In this document: one piece after another, positions 17,329 to 27,450 of the stretch
How the letters are laid out: every line of letters begins with the position of its first letter
Numbering within the stretch: position 1 is the stretch's first letter
Source of the DNA: CAZUVM01 sp964623885
GTDB taxonomy: Bacteria; Verrucomicrobiota; Verrucomicrobiia; Limisphaerales; UBA8199
Direction: 5' to 3'
DNA: 64,000 nucleotides
NCBI GenBank assembly: GCA_964623885.1
Contig: CAZUVM010000227.1
Location: forward strand, 62,001 to 126,000
Position numbers and translations under genes: made by a program
The notes under the pieces: model-generated
The model's input: only the letters and a program-made list of their open reading frames with translations
What the model was told of the DNA's origin: nothing
The model's database searches: none

Positions 17329-20300
17329 TCACGGTTTGCCGCTATTTCGAGCTTCCGAGCCCAGGGAGAGTTCAATCGTTACCTTGGTTCCGGAGCCACG
17401 CTGGCCTTCAATAGCGCATTTTCCGCCAATATCCTCAAGCCGTTGTTGCATATTCCGCAGGCCATCCGCCATCGAGTCTTCCGGCCGCGTCTCGAAACCC
17501 TGGCCGTTATCTTCGATTGTAATCTTCAGTTTCTCGTCGAGAACCTTGATCTGCAGTCGGAGTTCCGTGGCTTGGGAATGTTTCACCGTGTTAGTAATGG
17601 CTTCTTTCACCGCCAGGAACAAATTGTGTCGCACATCGGTCGACAGCTCTCGGTCGGCAACGTGGTCGGGCAAATCCAGCCGGCAGCGCAAGCCGGCGAT
17701 GCGCAAATAATCCAAAGCGTATTGCCCAGTATAATCAATGAAGCTCGTCAGCGTATCGTTACGCGGATTGACCGCCCAGACAATCTCATCCAAGGAACGC
17801 ACCGCACGTCGGGCGGTGTTCGAGATGCCTTCGATGCGCTCGGCCACCTTTTCCGGCGCCGACCGGTCCTGCCGGGCCAATTCGCCAATAAGCGAGATTT
17901 GGGTAAGGCTGGCGCCCAAGTCATCGTGGATATCTTTCGCAATGCGAGCGCGCTCACGGTGGAGCGCGGCCTGTTGTTCGAGGTGCTGCAATTGCAGGCG
18001 CAGCCGGCGGAAGGACACGTAACGAACGGTCGCAATTATTATCCCAGTGAACGTTGCCAGCACGACCGTCCGAAACCACCACTGGTTCCAGAAAAATGGC
18101 GTTACGACGAACCGGAGATTTGCGCCCGGTTCATTCCAAACACCTTCGCTGTTGCAAGCCAGCACATGGAACTGATACGAACCGGCCGCCAGCCGTGAAT
18201 AGACGGCGTTCCGCTGCGAGGTTTCTGTCCAATCTTCGTCCAGCCCCTCGAGGCGATACCGATAAGTGTTGTTCTCGGCGCCAGCGAAGTTCAACCCGGT
18301 AAACTCGAATTCGAGTTTTCGGTGGTCCGGCGGGATGCGCAAGGTCTCTATTGGTGTGGCCAGATCCAATGTGGGAGCGCCCGGAGCAGATGTCACGGGA
18401 AAGAAACCCCCATAGGCAGCGACTACGGCATCGCTGACTTTGACACGGTTCACCAGTACGTTGGGCGGCCGGCGGTTCTCATGCAGTCTCGCCGGATCCA
18501 CGACCAGTAAACCTGTCCGCATCGGCAGCCATAATCTTCCATCGTGGCTGCGCAGGGCCAGCGGGGCGCTACCAAAGTTGGCCTGCAAGCTTGGCCGCCC
18601 TTCACCCAGGCTGTATTCACCGGGCCCAAAGTGCACCGCCCGTACTCGCCCCATTCGGCCTTCAGCGACTGCGTCCAGTTCCTTTTGTCGCACTTTAAAA
18701 AGCCCACGATTTCCGCCAAACCAAAGCCAGCCGCGTTCGTCGGCCACTATCTGTGAAATAAAATCGTCATACATCCCCAGGTGCGTGTTGATGACCGCGA
18801 ACTTGCCGTCCTTCAGGAGGCCCAGCCCCCAGCCGGCATAGGCAATCCACAAAGTGCCGTCCGGCGTTCCGCACAAACTGCGTATGGATTGCGGTTCCCC
18901 CGTCGTGCGTGTTGTCTCGTCAACGATGTGGTTCCCAACTACGTGCAGCAGGACACCTCTCGAAGTTCCGAACCAAACCGTCCCGGACGCATCCACCGCC
19001 GAAGCTCGAATCACCCGCTGATCGGACGGCATATCGTAAGTCCGCGCTTTGCCCTCATGCAATCGTTGCACCGCCACCGGGGTATCCTCACCCAGCCACA
19101 AATCGCCGTTGGTGTCCATCAGGAGCGTGTGGATGGTCTGCCCTTTAATCTGACTCGGGTCCCCCCAGGGGACAAAACCATCCTCGCGCCAGCACAGCAA
19201 TCGATGATATCTCGTGCCCACCCAAACGGCGCCGGCGGGATCGGCGCAAACACAAACGGCATCGCCGGCCCATGAATCACCAGTCGGGATGCTTTGCCAG
19301 CGACCGTCCCGCCACCGCGCCAGGGCGCCATTTTGCAACGCCGCCCACACGACGCCATGCCGGTCTTCGCACAGCGACTGGACTCCTTCGAAACTCAATC
19401 CGCCATCCGAATTCTCCAGTGTCATGGCTCGCGGCCGGACCTGGTTTAATCCGCCGCCTCCAGTTCCTGCCCAGATGTTCCCTTCGGCATCCTCCATCAA
19501 TGAGAGGATTTCCTGGTGCGTAGTCGGCACCGACTCGAATGCGCCTGCTTGATATCGGACCAGTCCGCTAAAGGTAGTCCCGATCCATACGGCACCATCG
19601 CGGCCCTCGAGCAGGGCGCTGGGTTCCGTTCCGGCTTGCCGGGGTGTAAACGTCCCGTGATCCTCGAGGTCGCAAGCTTCGTTGGCACGATACAAGTGCG
19701 ATCCGGCGCAAACCCATAAGCCGCCGCCGCGCGCCACAGCCAATCGCGCTTGAACCGGCTCCGGCAGTGTTTTGAGCGTCTCAAATGCCCCGCCCCGCCA
19801 CCGGCCCAACTGCCCATTTTTTACGAACCACAATCGGCCCTTGGGATCGCACGCCAGCGAGCACATCATCGGGCCGCGCGGAAATCCGTGATCGCCCGCG
19901 AATCGCGTCATTTGCCCCTTATAAATCCGGCCCAACGAGCCGTCGCGATAACCCACCCATAATGCGCCCTGATCATCTTCAGTGAGGGAGTTAATTGTAA
20001 TCAGCGAGAGCTGGTTGTCGGGCACGAACACTTCCGTATGACTGACATGCAGGCTCACCACCGCCCCGCGATCCATGCCAAGGTGCAGGCCTCCATCTCG
20101 ACCCGGCGACAGGGCGACGATCCCCCGGTTGGGCAGCGCGACAAAATTTGTCGAGGAGAATTCATCGAAACTGAGACCGTCGAACCTGGCCAGGCCAACC
20201 GGTGTGCCCAGCCAGATAAACCCATCCTGTGTTTGTGCCATGCCGACCACGGTATTGTTTGGGAGGCCTTCGGCGGATGACCAGGTTTGGCGCAACCAGG

Positions 20301-20421
20301 GTGAGGCATTAGTCGCCGCGAGGATTTGCCGTGCGATAAACCCTGACCCGAGCACCAGCAGTGCGGCAATAAAGCTCAGGCGGTTCCGGGGAGCACGCAC
20401 GGTGACATCGTATCGTGCCAT
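17329..20421 (-). CDS. Two-component sensor kinase with periplasmic beta-propeller and HisKA_3 domain
   Basis: A 1030-residue membrane histidine kinase. A short N-terminal hydrophobic segment precedes many repeats of the two-component regulator propeller (motifs such as GFIWLGT, GALWVGYRDGSLGRI, GNIWAGTGGGGL). A Y_Y_Y domain follows (about 690-775, with YRYRLEGLDEDW), then one membrane helix (about 782-804). The dimerisation helix carries His832 in IAKDIHDDLGASL, and the ATPase domain has EAITNTVKHS, EDNGQGF and a G2 box. In Bacteroidetes similar sensors bind glycan fragments, so a polysaccharide ligand is plausible but unproven. The single-helix LuxR-coupled layout without a fused regulator matches the separate response regulator gene that follows. 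Confidence 0.92.
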   Translation of the reverse strand: MARYDVTVRAPRNRLSFIAALLVLGSGFIARQILAATNASPWLRQTWSSAEGLPNNTVVGMAQTQDGFIWLGTPVGLARFDGLSFDEFSSTNFVALPNRGIVALSPGRDGGLHLGMDRGAVVSLHVSHTEVFVPDNQLSLITINSLTEDDQGALWVGYRDGSLGRIYKGQMTRFAGDHGFPRGPMMCSLACDPKGRLWFVKNGQLGRWRGGAFETLKTLPEPVQARLAVARGGGLWVCAGSHLYRANEACDLEDHGTFTPRQAGTEPSALLEGRDGAVWIGTTFSGLVRYQAGAFESVPTTHQEILSLMEDAEGNIWAGTGGGGLNQVRPRAMTLENSDGGLSFEGVQSLCEDRHGVVWAALQNGALARWRDGRWQSIPTGDSWAGDAVCVCADPAGAVWVGTRYHRLLCWREDGFVPWGDPSQIKGQTIHTLLMDTNGDLWLGEDTPVAVQRLHEGKARTYDMPSDQRVIRASAVDASGTVWFGTSRGVLLHVVGNHIVDETTRTTGEPQSIRSLCGTPDGTLWIAYAGWGLGLLKDGKFAVINTHLGMYDDFISQIVADERGWLWFGGNRGLFKVRQKELDAVAEGRMGRVRAVHFGPGEYSLGEGRPSLQANFGSAPLALRSHDGRLWLPMRTGLLVVDPARLHENRRPPNVLVNRVKVSDAVVAAYGGFFPVTSAPGAPTLDLATPIETLRIPPDHRKLEFEFTGLNFAGAENNTYRYRLEGLDEDWTETSQRNAVYSRLAAGSYQFHVLACNSEGVWNEPGANLRFVVTPFFWNQWWFRTVVLATFTGIIIATVRYVSFRRLRLQLQHLEQQAALHRERARIAKDIHDDLGASLTQISLIGELARQDRSAPEKVAERIEGISNTARRAVRSLDEIVWAVNPRNDTLTSFIDYTGQYALDYLRIAGLRCRLDLPDHVADRELSTDVRHNLFLAVKEAITNTVKHSQATELRLQIKVLDEKLKITIEDNGQGFETRPEDSMADGLRNMQQRLEDIGGKCAIEGQRGSGTKVTIELSLGSEARNSGKP

Positions 20422-20584
20422 ACCGTCAAATCAAGCATGCCCTAATCGTGGCCGTACCCATCGTCGCTTTGCTTGTCGCTCCTCGTTTGCCCCGCACATC
20501 GTTGTCACCCTCCTTCTCTCGGAACGAACCCAGATATTTCTGGTTAACTAAGCCGAAAAGGCTATGTTTCTTAAAAATCAGGCA

Positions 20585-21346
20585 ATGAAAGCAATTCTCC
20601 CTGGAATGAAACTTTTCTGCGCTGTTACTGCTGCTTTGGCAGGGTTTGCGGCTCACGCGCAAATGCCGGGTGCGGGCCCGGTTGGAGGCATGAACGCCTT
20701 GCTGACCAAGTTGTTTGGCGACGTAAAGGCATTCAGCTCCAAGGCCAATGTGCGCGTGCTGGACTCAAATCAAAAAGAAATCGTCGGTATGACTCTTGAT
20801 TTTGCGTTGCTCGACCAGCAGGTGCGAGTGGAGGTTAATATGGCCACCATGACTAACCGCGACATGCCGCGGGGGGCAGCTGATCAGCTCAAAAAAATGG
20901 GCATGGCTACTGTTACTAGCATCATCCGCCCCGATAAAAAAATGATCTACGTCATCTACCCGGAAGCCAAAGTCTTAATGGCAATGCCGATGTCCAAAGC
21001 CGACGCAGATTCTGCTTTTAGCACGCCAAAATTGAGCAAAACGGAAGCCGGCAAAGAAACCATCGACGGCCATCCGTGCGTGAAAAACAAGGTAGTGATT
21101 ACGCAGGACAACGGGCAGAAAACCGAAGCCACCGCTTGGAACGCGACCGATTTGAAGGATTTCCCCGTTCAAATCCAAACCGAGGACCATGGCAATACTT
21201 CATTCATTCTTTTCCGTGAGATCAAGTTCGACAAACCTGAAGCCAAGCTCTTTGACCCGCCCGCCGGGTTTACCGAGTACTCCAATCCAATGGAGTTGAT
21301 GCAAGACATGGACAAGCGCACGAAGGAAGCGGCGGCGCCAAAGTAG
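20585..21346 (+). CDS. Secreted DUF4412-like protein
   Basis: A protein of 253 residues from ATG 20585 with a signal peptide (core LFCAVTAALAGFAAHA) and a domain resembling DUF4412 or other LolA-like beta folds. Stretches such as RPDKKMIYVIYPEAKVLMAM and ETIDGHPCVKNKVVI are characteristic. Such proteins are periplasmic or surface exposed and of unknown role, and binding of a hydrophobic ligand is only a guess. A shorter start at ATG 20606 also leaves a signal. Its TAG stop is followed, in the same frame and one codon later, by the TTG start of the beta-CASP gene. Confidence 0.7.
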   Translation: MKAILPGMKLFCAVTAALAGFAAHAQMPGAGPVGGMNALLTKLFGDVKAFSSKANVRVLDSNQKEIVGMTLDFALLDQQVRVEVNMATMTNRDMPRGAADQLKKMGMATVTSIIRPDKKMIYVIYPEAKVLMAMPMSKADADSAFSTPKLSKTEAGKETIDGHPCVKNKVVITQDNGQKTEATAWNATDLKDFPVQIQTEDHGNTSFILFREIKFDKPEAKLFDPPAGFTEYSNPMELMQDMDKRTKEAAAPK

Positions 21347-21349
21347 GCG

Positions 21350-22726
21350 TTGAAGATTACAAACCTTAATCCCGACATCGATATCGGCGCTTCCGCCTGG
21401 TTCGTCGAAATCGACGGCCATCGATTGCTGATGGATGCCGGGGTACACCCGAAGCGCGAGGGCCGCGCCGGCTTGCCGATGTTTGATCGCGTGAAGGAAC
21501 AGGACCTCGACGCCGTCGCTATTTCTCACTGTCACCACGATCATGTCGGGGCGCTTCCGGTCGCGCTGCAATACTGGCCCCAGGCGCACGTGCTCATGAG
21601 CGAATTGAGCTATTTCCTCGCCGAACGGGTGCTGCACAATTCGGTAAACGTGATGACCCGGCAGCGCGACGAGTGCGGTATTCGTGAATATCCGCTCTTC
21701 ACTCACGATCAGGTCGAAGACATCGAACCTCTGTTCCAGGGCTTCAAGTACAACCGCGAAATTGACTGGGCGGTGTTCCCCAAATCTCGCGCCGGGTTTC
21801 TGTCGCCCACACTGGAATTCTACGACGCCGGTCACGCCCTCGGTTCCGCGGGTCTGATGGTGCGGGGGCAGCAGGAAACGCTCTTCTATACCGGCGACGT
21901 TTGTTTCCACAACCAAACCTTGCTCAAAGCCGCCAGATTTGAGGATGTGCGTGCCGGTGTCCTCCTGATGGAGACCACCCGCGGCGACCGATCGTTGCCG
22001 CCCGGATTCAACCGCGAATCCGAAATTCAGCGGCTGACCGACGCGATTGAGCGAGTGCTCGCTCGCAAAGGGTCCGTCCTCATTCCAACGTTCGCTCTCG
22101 GTCGGACACAAGAGATCCTTGCGTTGCTTGCAATCCTCATGGCCGAAGGCAAGCTTCGACGTCAACCCATCTACATCGGTGGCCTGGGCCGGGTTTTCAC
22201 CGAAATCTACGACCTCGAAGCCCACCGCACGCACCGGCAATACCCCAATCTTCAACTACACGAGGCGCTGAATCTGGTCGTGCTGGAAGCGGGCCAGGCC
22301 GAAACCATGCGGCTTACCGGCGGGCGCATTTTCGTCATCACCGCCGGAATGATGAGTGAAAACACCGCCGCCCACGATCTCGCATTGCGCATGGCCGGCG
22401 ATGAACGCCAAGCCATCTTTTTTGTGGGCTACACCGATCCTGACACGCCCGGTGGTCGGCTCCGTGCCGCCAAGCCCGGCGAGCCCTTCACGTTCAGCCC
22501 CAGCGGGGGACAGCTCACCCGTCGGTGCGAGTTGGAAGATTTCGACCTCACCGCCCACGCCAATCGTGAGGATCTCCTCGACTTCGTTGGCAAGGTCGAG
22601 CCGAACACCGTATTGTTAACCCACGGCGAGACCGAAGCTCGAAACTGGTTCGCCTCCCGGATTCACGACCGTTTTCCACGCATCAAGGTCCTGCAACCCA
22701 AACCCGGCGAAACCGTCGAGGTCTAA
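21350..22726 (+). CDS. Beta-CASP metallo-beta-lactamase protein (RNase J/CPSF-like)
   Basis: A 458-residue cytoplasmic protein of the metallo-beta-lactamase fold with a beta-CASP insertion, as in CPSF73-like and archaeal/bacterial RNases. The zinc-binding HxHxDH motif is HCHHDH (60-65), and later ligands appear in EFYDAGHALGSAG and near VLLTHGE. VLIPTFALGRTQEIL belongs to the beta-CASP part. The likely activity is RNA endo- or exonuclease. Homology begins at MKITNLNPDIDIGASAW, which forces a TTG start at 21350 because a stop codon lies two codons upstream. Confidence 0.85.
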   Translation: MKITNLNPDIDIGASAWFVEIDGHRLLMDAGVHPKREGRAGLPMFDRVKEQDLDAVAISHCHHDHVGALPVALQYWPQAHVLMSELSYFLAERVLHNSVNVMTRQRDECGIREYPLFTHDQVEDIEPLFQGFKYNREIDWAVFPKSRAGFLSPTLEFYDAGHALGSAGLMVRGQQETLFYTGDVCFHNQTLLKAARFEDVRAGVLLMETTRGDRSLPPGFNRESEIQRLTDAIERVLARKGSVLIPTFALGRTQEILALLAILMAEGKLRRQPIYIGGLGRVFTEIYDLEAHRTHRQYPNLQLHEALNLVVLEAGQAETMRLTGGRIFVITAGMMSENTAAHDLALRMAGDERQAIFFVGYTDPDTPGGRLRAAKPGEPFTFSPSGGQLTRRCELEDFDLTAHANREDLLDFVGKVEPNTVLLTHGETEARNWFASRIHDRFPRIKVLQPKPGETVEV

Positions 22727-22777
22727 GCTGACGCTCAGGCTTGCGCCGCAGCTGATCGCTGCGCCACAATTCAACCC

Positions 22778-25700
22778 GTGCAGATCCGGTTTCTTTTAGG
22801 ACCCGCCGGGAGCGGCAAAACCTATCGCTGCCTCGCTGAAGTGCGGGAGGCGTTGACCGCAACTCCGCAAGGTCCGCCTTTGCTTTTTATCGCTCCGAAG
22901 CAGGCGACTTATCAATTGGAACGGCAGCTCCTGGCTGAATCTTCCATTGCCGGATACACCCGGCTGCGGATCTTTTCGTTCGAGCGCCTGGCCCATTTCG
23001 TTTTTCAACAGGCCGGCCGGCTGCTACCCCAAATGCTCGACGAACAAGGCCGCGTCATGGTGTTGCGCGGGTTGCTTTCGAGGAAGGTCGCCCAGTTAAA
23101 GCTCTTTCGGGCCAGCGCGCGGCTGACCGGCTTCGCCCAGGAACTGAGCCAGGTCCTTAGCGAACTGCAACGCGATCAGCTTTCTCCAGAAACGCTCCGC
23201 GACCTGGCCCGCCGCGTGGTCCAACCCCAACCATTGGTGCTGAAGCTGGAAGATCTCGCTGCGCTCCTGCAGGACTATCTGGATTGGCTCAAAGGCCATC
23301 AATTGCAAGACGTCGATACTCTCCTGAGCTCCGCCGCTGCCGTCCTGCGCGACCTTCCCAGGGACGCCAGACCGGCCTTGGGCAGTTCCTGCTCGCTCTG
23401 GCTGGACGGTTTTGCCGAATTCTCCCGCCAGGAACTCGACCTGCTTGCCGCGCTAATGCCTTCCTGTGACCGCGCGACCCTGGCGTTTTGCCTCGATTGT
23501 GCCGCGTCGGCGAAATATTCCTGGCTGTCGAGCTGGTCGGTAATTCAACAGACATTCGAGTCTTGCCGCGATCGTCTCGCCGCCGTTCCCGGCGCCGAGT
23601 TGATCACGGAAGTGTTGCCCAGGCAGCCCCAACAGAATCGGTTCGCCGCCAATCCTATTCTAGAGCACCTCGAGCAATTCTGGGCCGATCCGACACCGTA
23701 TGCTGCCCCTCAATCAAAAATCGAAAATAAAACATCAAAAGTTGAAAACCATCTTCGCCTCGCCATATGCGTGGATGCCGAGAACGAAGCAGTTCTGGCG
23801 GGGCGCGAAATCCTCCGGCACGTGCGCGCCGGCGGGCGGTACCGGGAAACCGCGGTGCTGGTGCGCAGACTGGAGCGCTATCAGCAGGTGTTGCAGCGTG
23901 TTTTCGCCCGATACGAAATCCCCTGTTTTGTGGACCACCGCGAATCCGTTGCGCATCACCCCTTGGCCGAGTTGACCCGCAGCGCGCTGCGGACCGTTGC
24001 CTTCGGCTGGCAACTCGAGGACTGGTTCGCGGCGCTCAAGACCGGCCTGGCGCCGGTTGCCGAAGAGGAGATCGATCGGCTCGAAAACGAAGCGTTGGCG
24101 CGCGGCTGGCGAGGGGCCATATGGCTCAAGCCGCTGGTCTTGCCTGGCGGGCCGGAGCAAAACCGCTGGCTTGCCGATCTTCAGCATCGTGTGGTGCCGC
24201 CGTTCCATCGGTTGGCACTGAGTATCGACCGGCAGCAGCCGACCGGCACTCAGTTGGCCAAGGCTTTGCGCGAGTTCTGGAATGATCTTGGGGTGGAAGA
24301 GCGGCTTGAAAAGTGGGCAAATGCCGAGCTTTCTCATCATGAGTTCCGCCGGCCGGCTTCGGTGCATATGACGGTTTGGGATGAGATGAATGCCTGGCTC
24401 GAAAACCTCGACCGGGCTTTCCCGGTAGAACGGCTGCCCCTTCGTGAGTGGCTGCCCATCCTCGAAGCCGGCCTGGGTGGTCTCAGCGTGGGCGTGATTC
24501 CGCCGGCGCTCGATCAAGTGCTCATTGGTGCCATCGACCGATCCCGTAATCCCGACCTCAAGCTGGTTGTGGTCCTCGGCCTCAACGAAGGCGTTTTCCC
24601 GGCACACCCGCGCGGCCCGATCCTGTTGACCGAAGCCGACCGGCTGATCCTCGAGAAGCACGGGGCGCTCATGGGCACCGGTGCGCGGCATCAACTGGGG
24701 CGCGAGCGTTTTTTTGCGTACATCGCCTGCACTCGCGCGCGCGATCGCCTGGTTCTGTCCTGCAGCCAGCGCTCGGCACAAGGCGCTCCCTTGAACCCTT
24801 CGCCATTTTTTGCGCGCATCCAGGAACTGTTCCCTGCCCTGCCCGTCGAAACCGTTTCGCGGTGTGTCGCACTGGAGGATGCCGAGCACGTCAGCGACCT
24901 CATCGCGCCATTGTTGAAATCAGAAAAAGGCGCCCCGCCGTCATTCCGCTCCCTGCCACAGGTTGCGGCGGTCCTCGAAACGTTGAGCCGCTTTCAACAG
25001 CCTGGTGACGCACCAGATATCCTTTCCTCTGAATGGGCGGCCCGGCTGCACGGCCCTGCCCTTAAAACCTCTGTGAGCCGCCTCGAACAATTTGCCGCGT
25101 GCCCGTTCAAGTTCTTCGTCCATTCGGGTCTTCGGGCCGAAGAACGGAAGCTCTTTGAGCTGGATCGCAAAGAGCAAGGCTCTTTCCAGCACGAGGTGCT
25201 CGCCTTGTTCCATGAGCAATTGGATATAGAAGCCAAACACTGGCGCGACCTCACGCCCGGGGAGGCTCGCGACCGGATCGGCGCGATTGCCCGCAGCCTG
25301 GTTGCCGGATACCGCGATGGTCTGCTGCAGGCCAGCGACCAAACCCGGTTTCTCGCTTCGAGCCTGACCGAATCACTGCAGGACTTTGTCGCCACGCTCG
25401 TGGACTGGATGCGCAGCCAGTATCGCTTTGACCCCGTGGCTGTGGAATTGCCCTATGGCAGCAATGATGCCGCGCCGGCCTGGACCATCGACCTCGGCCA
25501 GGGCCGGTTAGTCGAACTGCATGGCCGTATCGACCGTGTAGATCTCTGTCCGGTGCCTGGTGCCGACGCAGCCCTTTGCGTGGTGGTCGATTACAAATCC
25601 AGCCGCAAGCAACTCGACCCGGTCCTGCTCGCTCACGGGCTGCAGTTGCAATTGCTGGCCTATCTTAGCGTGCTGCGCCGATGGCCGGAGCCGCGCCGGC

Positions 25701-26218
25701 TGTTCGGTGTCCCGCGTCTGGTTCCCGTTGGCGTCTTTTATGTCAACCTCCAGGGGCGTCCGCCCCGCGAAGCCAATCGCCGGCTTGCGCTCGCGGACCC
25801 GGAGCAGGCGCGCAAGCTCGCCTGCCGGCACTCTGGGCGGTTCGACCTGAGCGCACTGCGCCAGCTCGACGCCCGACCTGACGCTCAGGAGGGCGACCAG
25901 TTCAATTACCGCCTCACCCAGGACGGCCAGATCTACAAAAATTCAGCCGAGGCGATGGGCACCGCTGACTTCTTGGCCCTCCTCGATTCCGTCGAAACCA
26001 GTCTTAAGCAAATGGGCCGCCGCATTTTTGCCGGCGACACTGAAGTTTCCCCCTTTCGTAAAAGCACGATTATCGCCTGCGACCAATGCGAGTACCAGGC
26101 CATCTGCCGCATCGATCCCTGGACCCACCGTTATCGCGTCCTGCGACTCCCCGAGTTTGAACGGAGCGCGTCTGCGCCAGCTGTAACGCGCGTCGAATCT
26201 CAGCTCACCCTTTTGTAA
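22778..26218 (+). CDS. addB: AddB-type helicase/nuclease subunit (PD-(D/E)XK, 4Fe-4S)
   Basis: A 1146-residue relative of AddB, the subunit that, with AddA, resects double-strand DNA ends for recombination. The Walker A motif is GPAGSGKT (8-15). A PD-(D/E)XK nuclease core is visible around VVVDYKSS (Asp938, Lys940). The iron-sulfur site is complete: Cys775 in FAACPFKFF and Cys1101, Cys1104, Cys1110 in CDQCEYQAIC. The start is GTG 22778, where the conserved MQIRFLLGPAGSG begins. No AddA gene is in the window; upstream is the beta-CASP gene with a 51-base gap. Confidence 0.88.
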   Translation: MQIRFLLGPAGSGKTYRCLAEVREALTATPQGPPLLFIAPKQATYQLERQLLAESSIAGYTRLRIFSFERLAHFVFQQAGRLLPQMLDEQGRVMVLRGLLSRKVAQLKLFRASARLTGFAQELSQVLSELQRDQLSPETLRDLARRVVQPQPLVLKLEDLAALLQDYLDWLKGHQLQDVDTLLSSAAAVLRDLPRDARPALGSSCSLWLDGFAEFSRQELDLLAALMPSCDRATLAFCLDCAASAKYSWLSSWSVIQQTFESCRDRLAAVPGAELITEVLPRQPQQNRFAANPILEHLEQFWADPTPYAAPQSKIENKTSKVENHLRLAICVDAENEAVLAGREILRHVRAGGRYRETAVLVRRLERYQQVLQRVFARYEIPCFVDHRESVAHHPLAELTRSALRTVAFGWQLEDWFAALKTGLAPVAEEEIDRLENEALARGWRGAIWLKPLVLPGGPEQNRWLADLQHRVVPPFHRLALSIDRQQPTGTQLAKALREFWNDLGVEERLEKWANAELSHHEFRRPASVHMTVWDEMNAWLENLDRAFPVERLPLREWLPILEAGLGGLSVGVIPPALDQVLIGAIDRSRNPDLKLVVVLGLNEGVFPAHPRGPILLTEADRLILEKHGALMGTGARHQLGRERFFAYIACTRARDRLVLSCSQRSAQGAPLNPSPFFARIQELFPALPVETVSRCVALEDAEHVSDLIAPLLKSEKGAPPSFRSLPQVAAVLETLSRFQQPGDAPDILSSEWAARLHGPALKTSVSRLEQFAACPFKFFVHSGLRAEERKLFELDRKEQGSFQHEVLALFHEQLDIEAKHWRDLTPGEARDRIGAIARSLVAGYRDGLLQASDQTRFLASSLTESLQDFVATLVDWMRSQYRFDPVAVELPYGSNDAAPAWTIDLGQGRLVELHGRIDRVDLCPVPGADAALCVVVDYKSSRKQLDPVLLAHGLQLQLLAYLSVLRRWPEPRRLFGVPRLVPVGVFYVNLQGRPPREANRRLALADPEQARKLACRHSGRFDLSALRQLDARPDAQEGDQFNYRLTQDGQIYKNSAEAMGTADFLALLDSVETSLKQMGRRIFAGDTEVSPFRKSTIIACDQCEYQAICRIDPWTHRYRVLRLPEFERSASAPAVTRVESQLTLL

Positions 26219-26224
26219 CCCCAG

Positions 26225-27391
26225 TCACACCCGCAGGAATATCTTGCGCTGAAACAGAAACCGGCAAATTAGAAACGAAAAGCAAAGCGCCAGCAGCGCG
26301 GTGACCAGGTCGCCCATGCCGCGATGCATATTCTCCAGCCCGGAGTGGATTTCGCCGCCGACGAAGCACTTGGCGATCTCATCCAGTTTCACGAAGCGGA
26401 CGATCAGATAGATGGTAATTGAGTTCATCCCGATCCAGACAAATGGCCGGCACCAGTCGCGATGGTTCTTGATGTCGATCACGTAGTAGAATAACGCGAG
26501 CAACAGCGAACTAATGCCGCCGGTGAAAAGAACAAACGATGACGTCCAAATCTTTTTGATGATTGGGAATTGAAGATGCCAAAGGAGGCCGGCTGCAACG
26601 CCGGCGCAGCCCCACGCAGCCAGCAGCCGAACCTTTCGACCAAGTTCCACGGCGGGATTCTTGAGCAGCAGGCCCGCGAATACTCCCAGCAAGCAGGTAG
26701 CAATGGCCGGTAGTGTGCTCAGCAGGCCCTCCGGATCATGGTCCCCATCCCACTTGCGAAGCGGCAGGTACATTTTGTCGACCCAGTTGGTGAGATTATG
26801 GCCTTCGGCAAAGTCGCCGGCTCCGAAACCCGGCACCGGGATGAAAACCAGCATCAGCCAATAACCAACCAGCAACGAAACCGTGAGCGCGAGGAGCTTG
26901 CGCGGGCTGAGCCATACAAACGCCAGACCCGCGCCGCAATAGCCTAGCGCCAGGCGCTGGAGCACACCCAGCAACCGGATATGCTGGACGCCTTCTCCGA
27001 TGCCCTCGTAATACAGCACGCCAAGAATGAAGAGAATCAGACTGCGCTTGAGAATCTTGCCGGAGGCCGCGTTCTTACCTTCCATCGCAATCGACTTCGA
27101 AATGGAAAAGACCAGCGAGGTGCCAATGATAAACGCGAACAGCGGGAAAATCAGATCGTAAAAGTGAAACCCGGCCCAGGGCGCGTGCTGCAGCCTGTCA
27201 TTCAGGCTCGGCGACATCGGAAACATTTTCGACAGCGCTTCAAACACCTCCTCCATGCCGACGATGAAGAACATATCCATGCCTCTCAAGGCGTCGATGG
27301 ACATGATTCGTTGCAGGGAGGTCGGCGCGCCAACACCTGAACTTGGGGGCATTACGGCAGTCTGTTCAGTCGTGGAGCCAATTGAGGACAT
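26225..27391 (-). CDS. HGSNAT/NagX-like membrane acyltransferase (DUF5009)
   Basis: A 388-residue membrane protein with about 10 hydrophobic segments. RIMSIDALRGMDMFFIVGME near the N-terminus is the characteristic motif of the heparan-alpha-glucosaminide N-acetyltransferase-like family, and FYDLIFPLFAFIIGTSL follows. Members are thought to transfer acyl groups to sugars across the membrane, fitting a saprophyte with sulfatase and glycosidase genes nearby. The frame is open to 27541, but those extra residues are translated from a repeat, so I start at ATG 27391 (MSSIGSTTEQ). It is downstream of the cyclophilin gene on the same strand. Confidence 0.85.
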   Translation of the reverse strand: MSSIGSTTEQTAVMPPSSGVGAPTSLQRIMSIDALRGMDMFFIVGMEEVFEALSKMFPMSPSLNDRLQHAPWAGFHFYDLIFPLFAFIIGTSLVFSISKSIAMEGKNAASGKILKRSLILFILGVLYYEGIGEGVQHIRLLGVLQRLALGYCGAGLAFVWLSPRKLLALTVSLLVGYWLMLVFIPVPGFGAGDFAEGHNLTNWVDKMYLPLRKWDGDHDPEGLLSTLPAIATCLLGVFAGLLLKNPAVELGRKVRLLAAWGCAGVAAGLLWHLQFPIIKKIWTSSFVLFTGGISSLLLALFYYVIDIKNHRDWCRPFVWIGMNSITIYLIVRFVKLDEIAKCFVGGEIHSGLENMHRGMGDLVTALLALCFSFLICRFLFQRKIFLRV

Positions 27392-27450
27392 AGCTGGATG
27401 TTGCCTTCTCCGAACATGAATTACAAGCCCGTCGGGCTCGGCTTGTTTTT

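Noticed and set aside
23735..24889. 384-codon minus-strand frame inside addB
   Set aside because: Wholly within a well-supported gene on the other strand; the composition is that of antisense GC-rich coding DNA.
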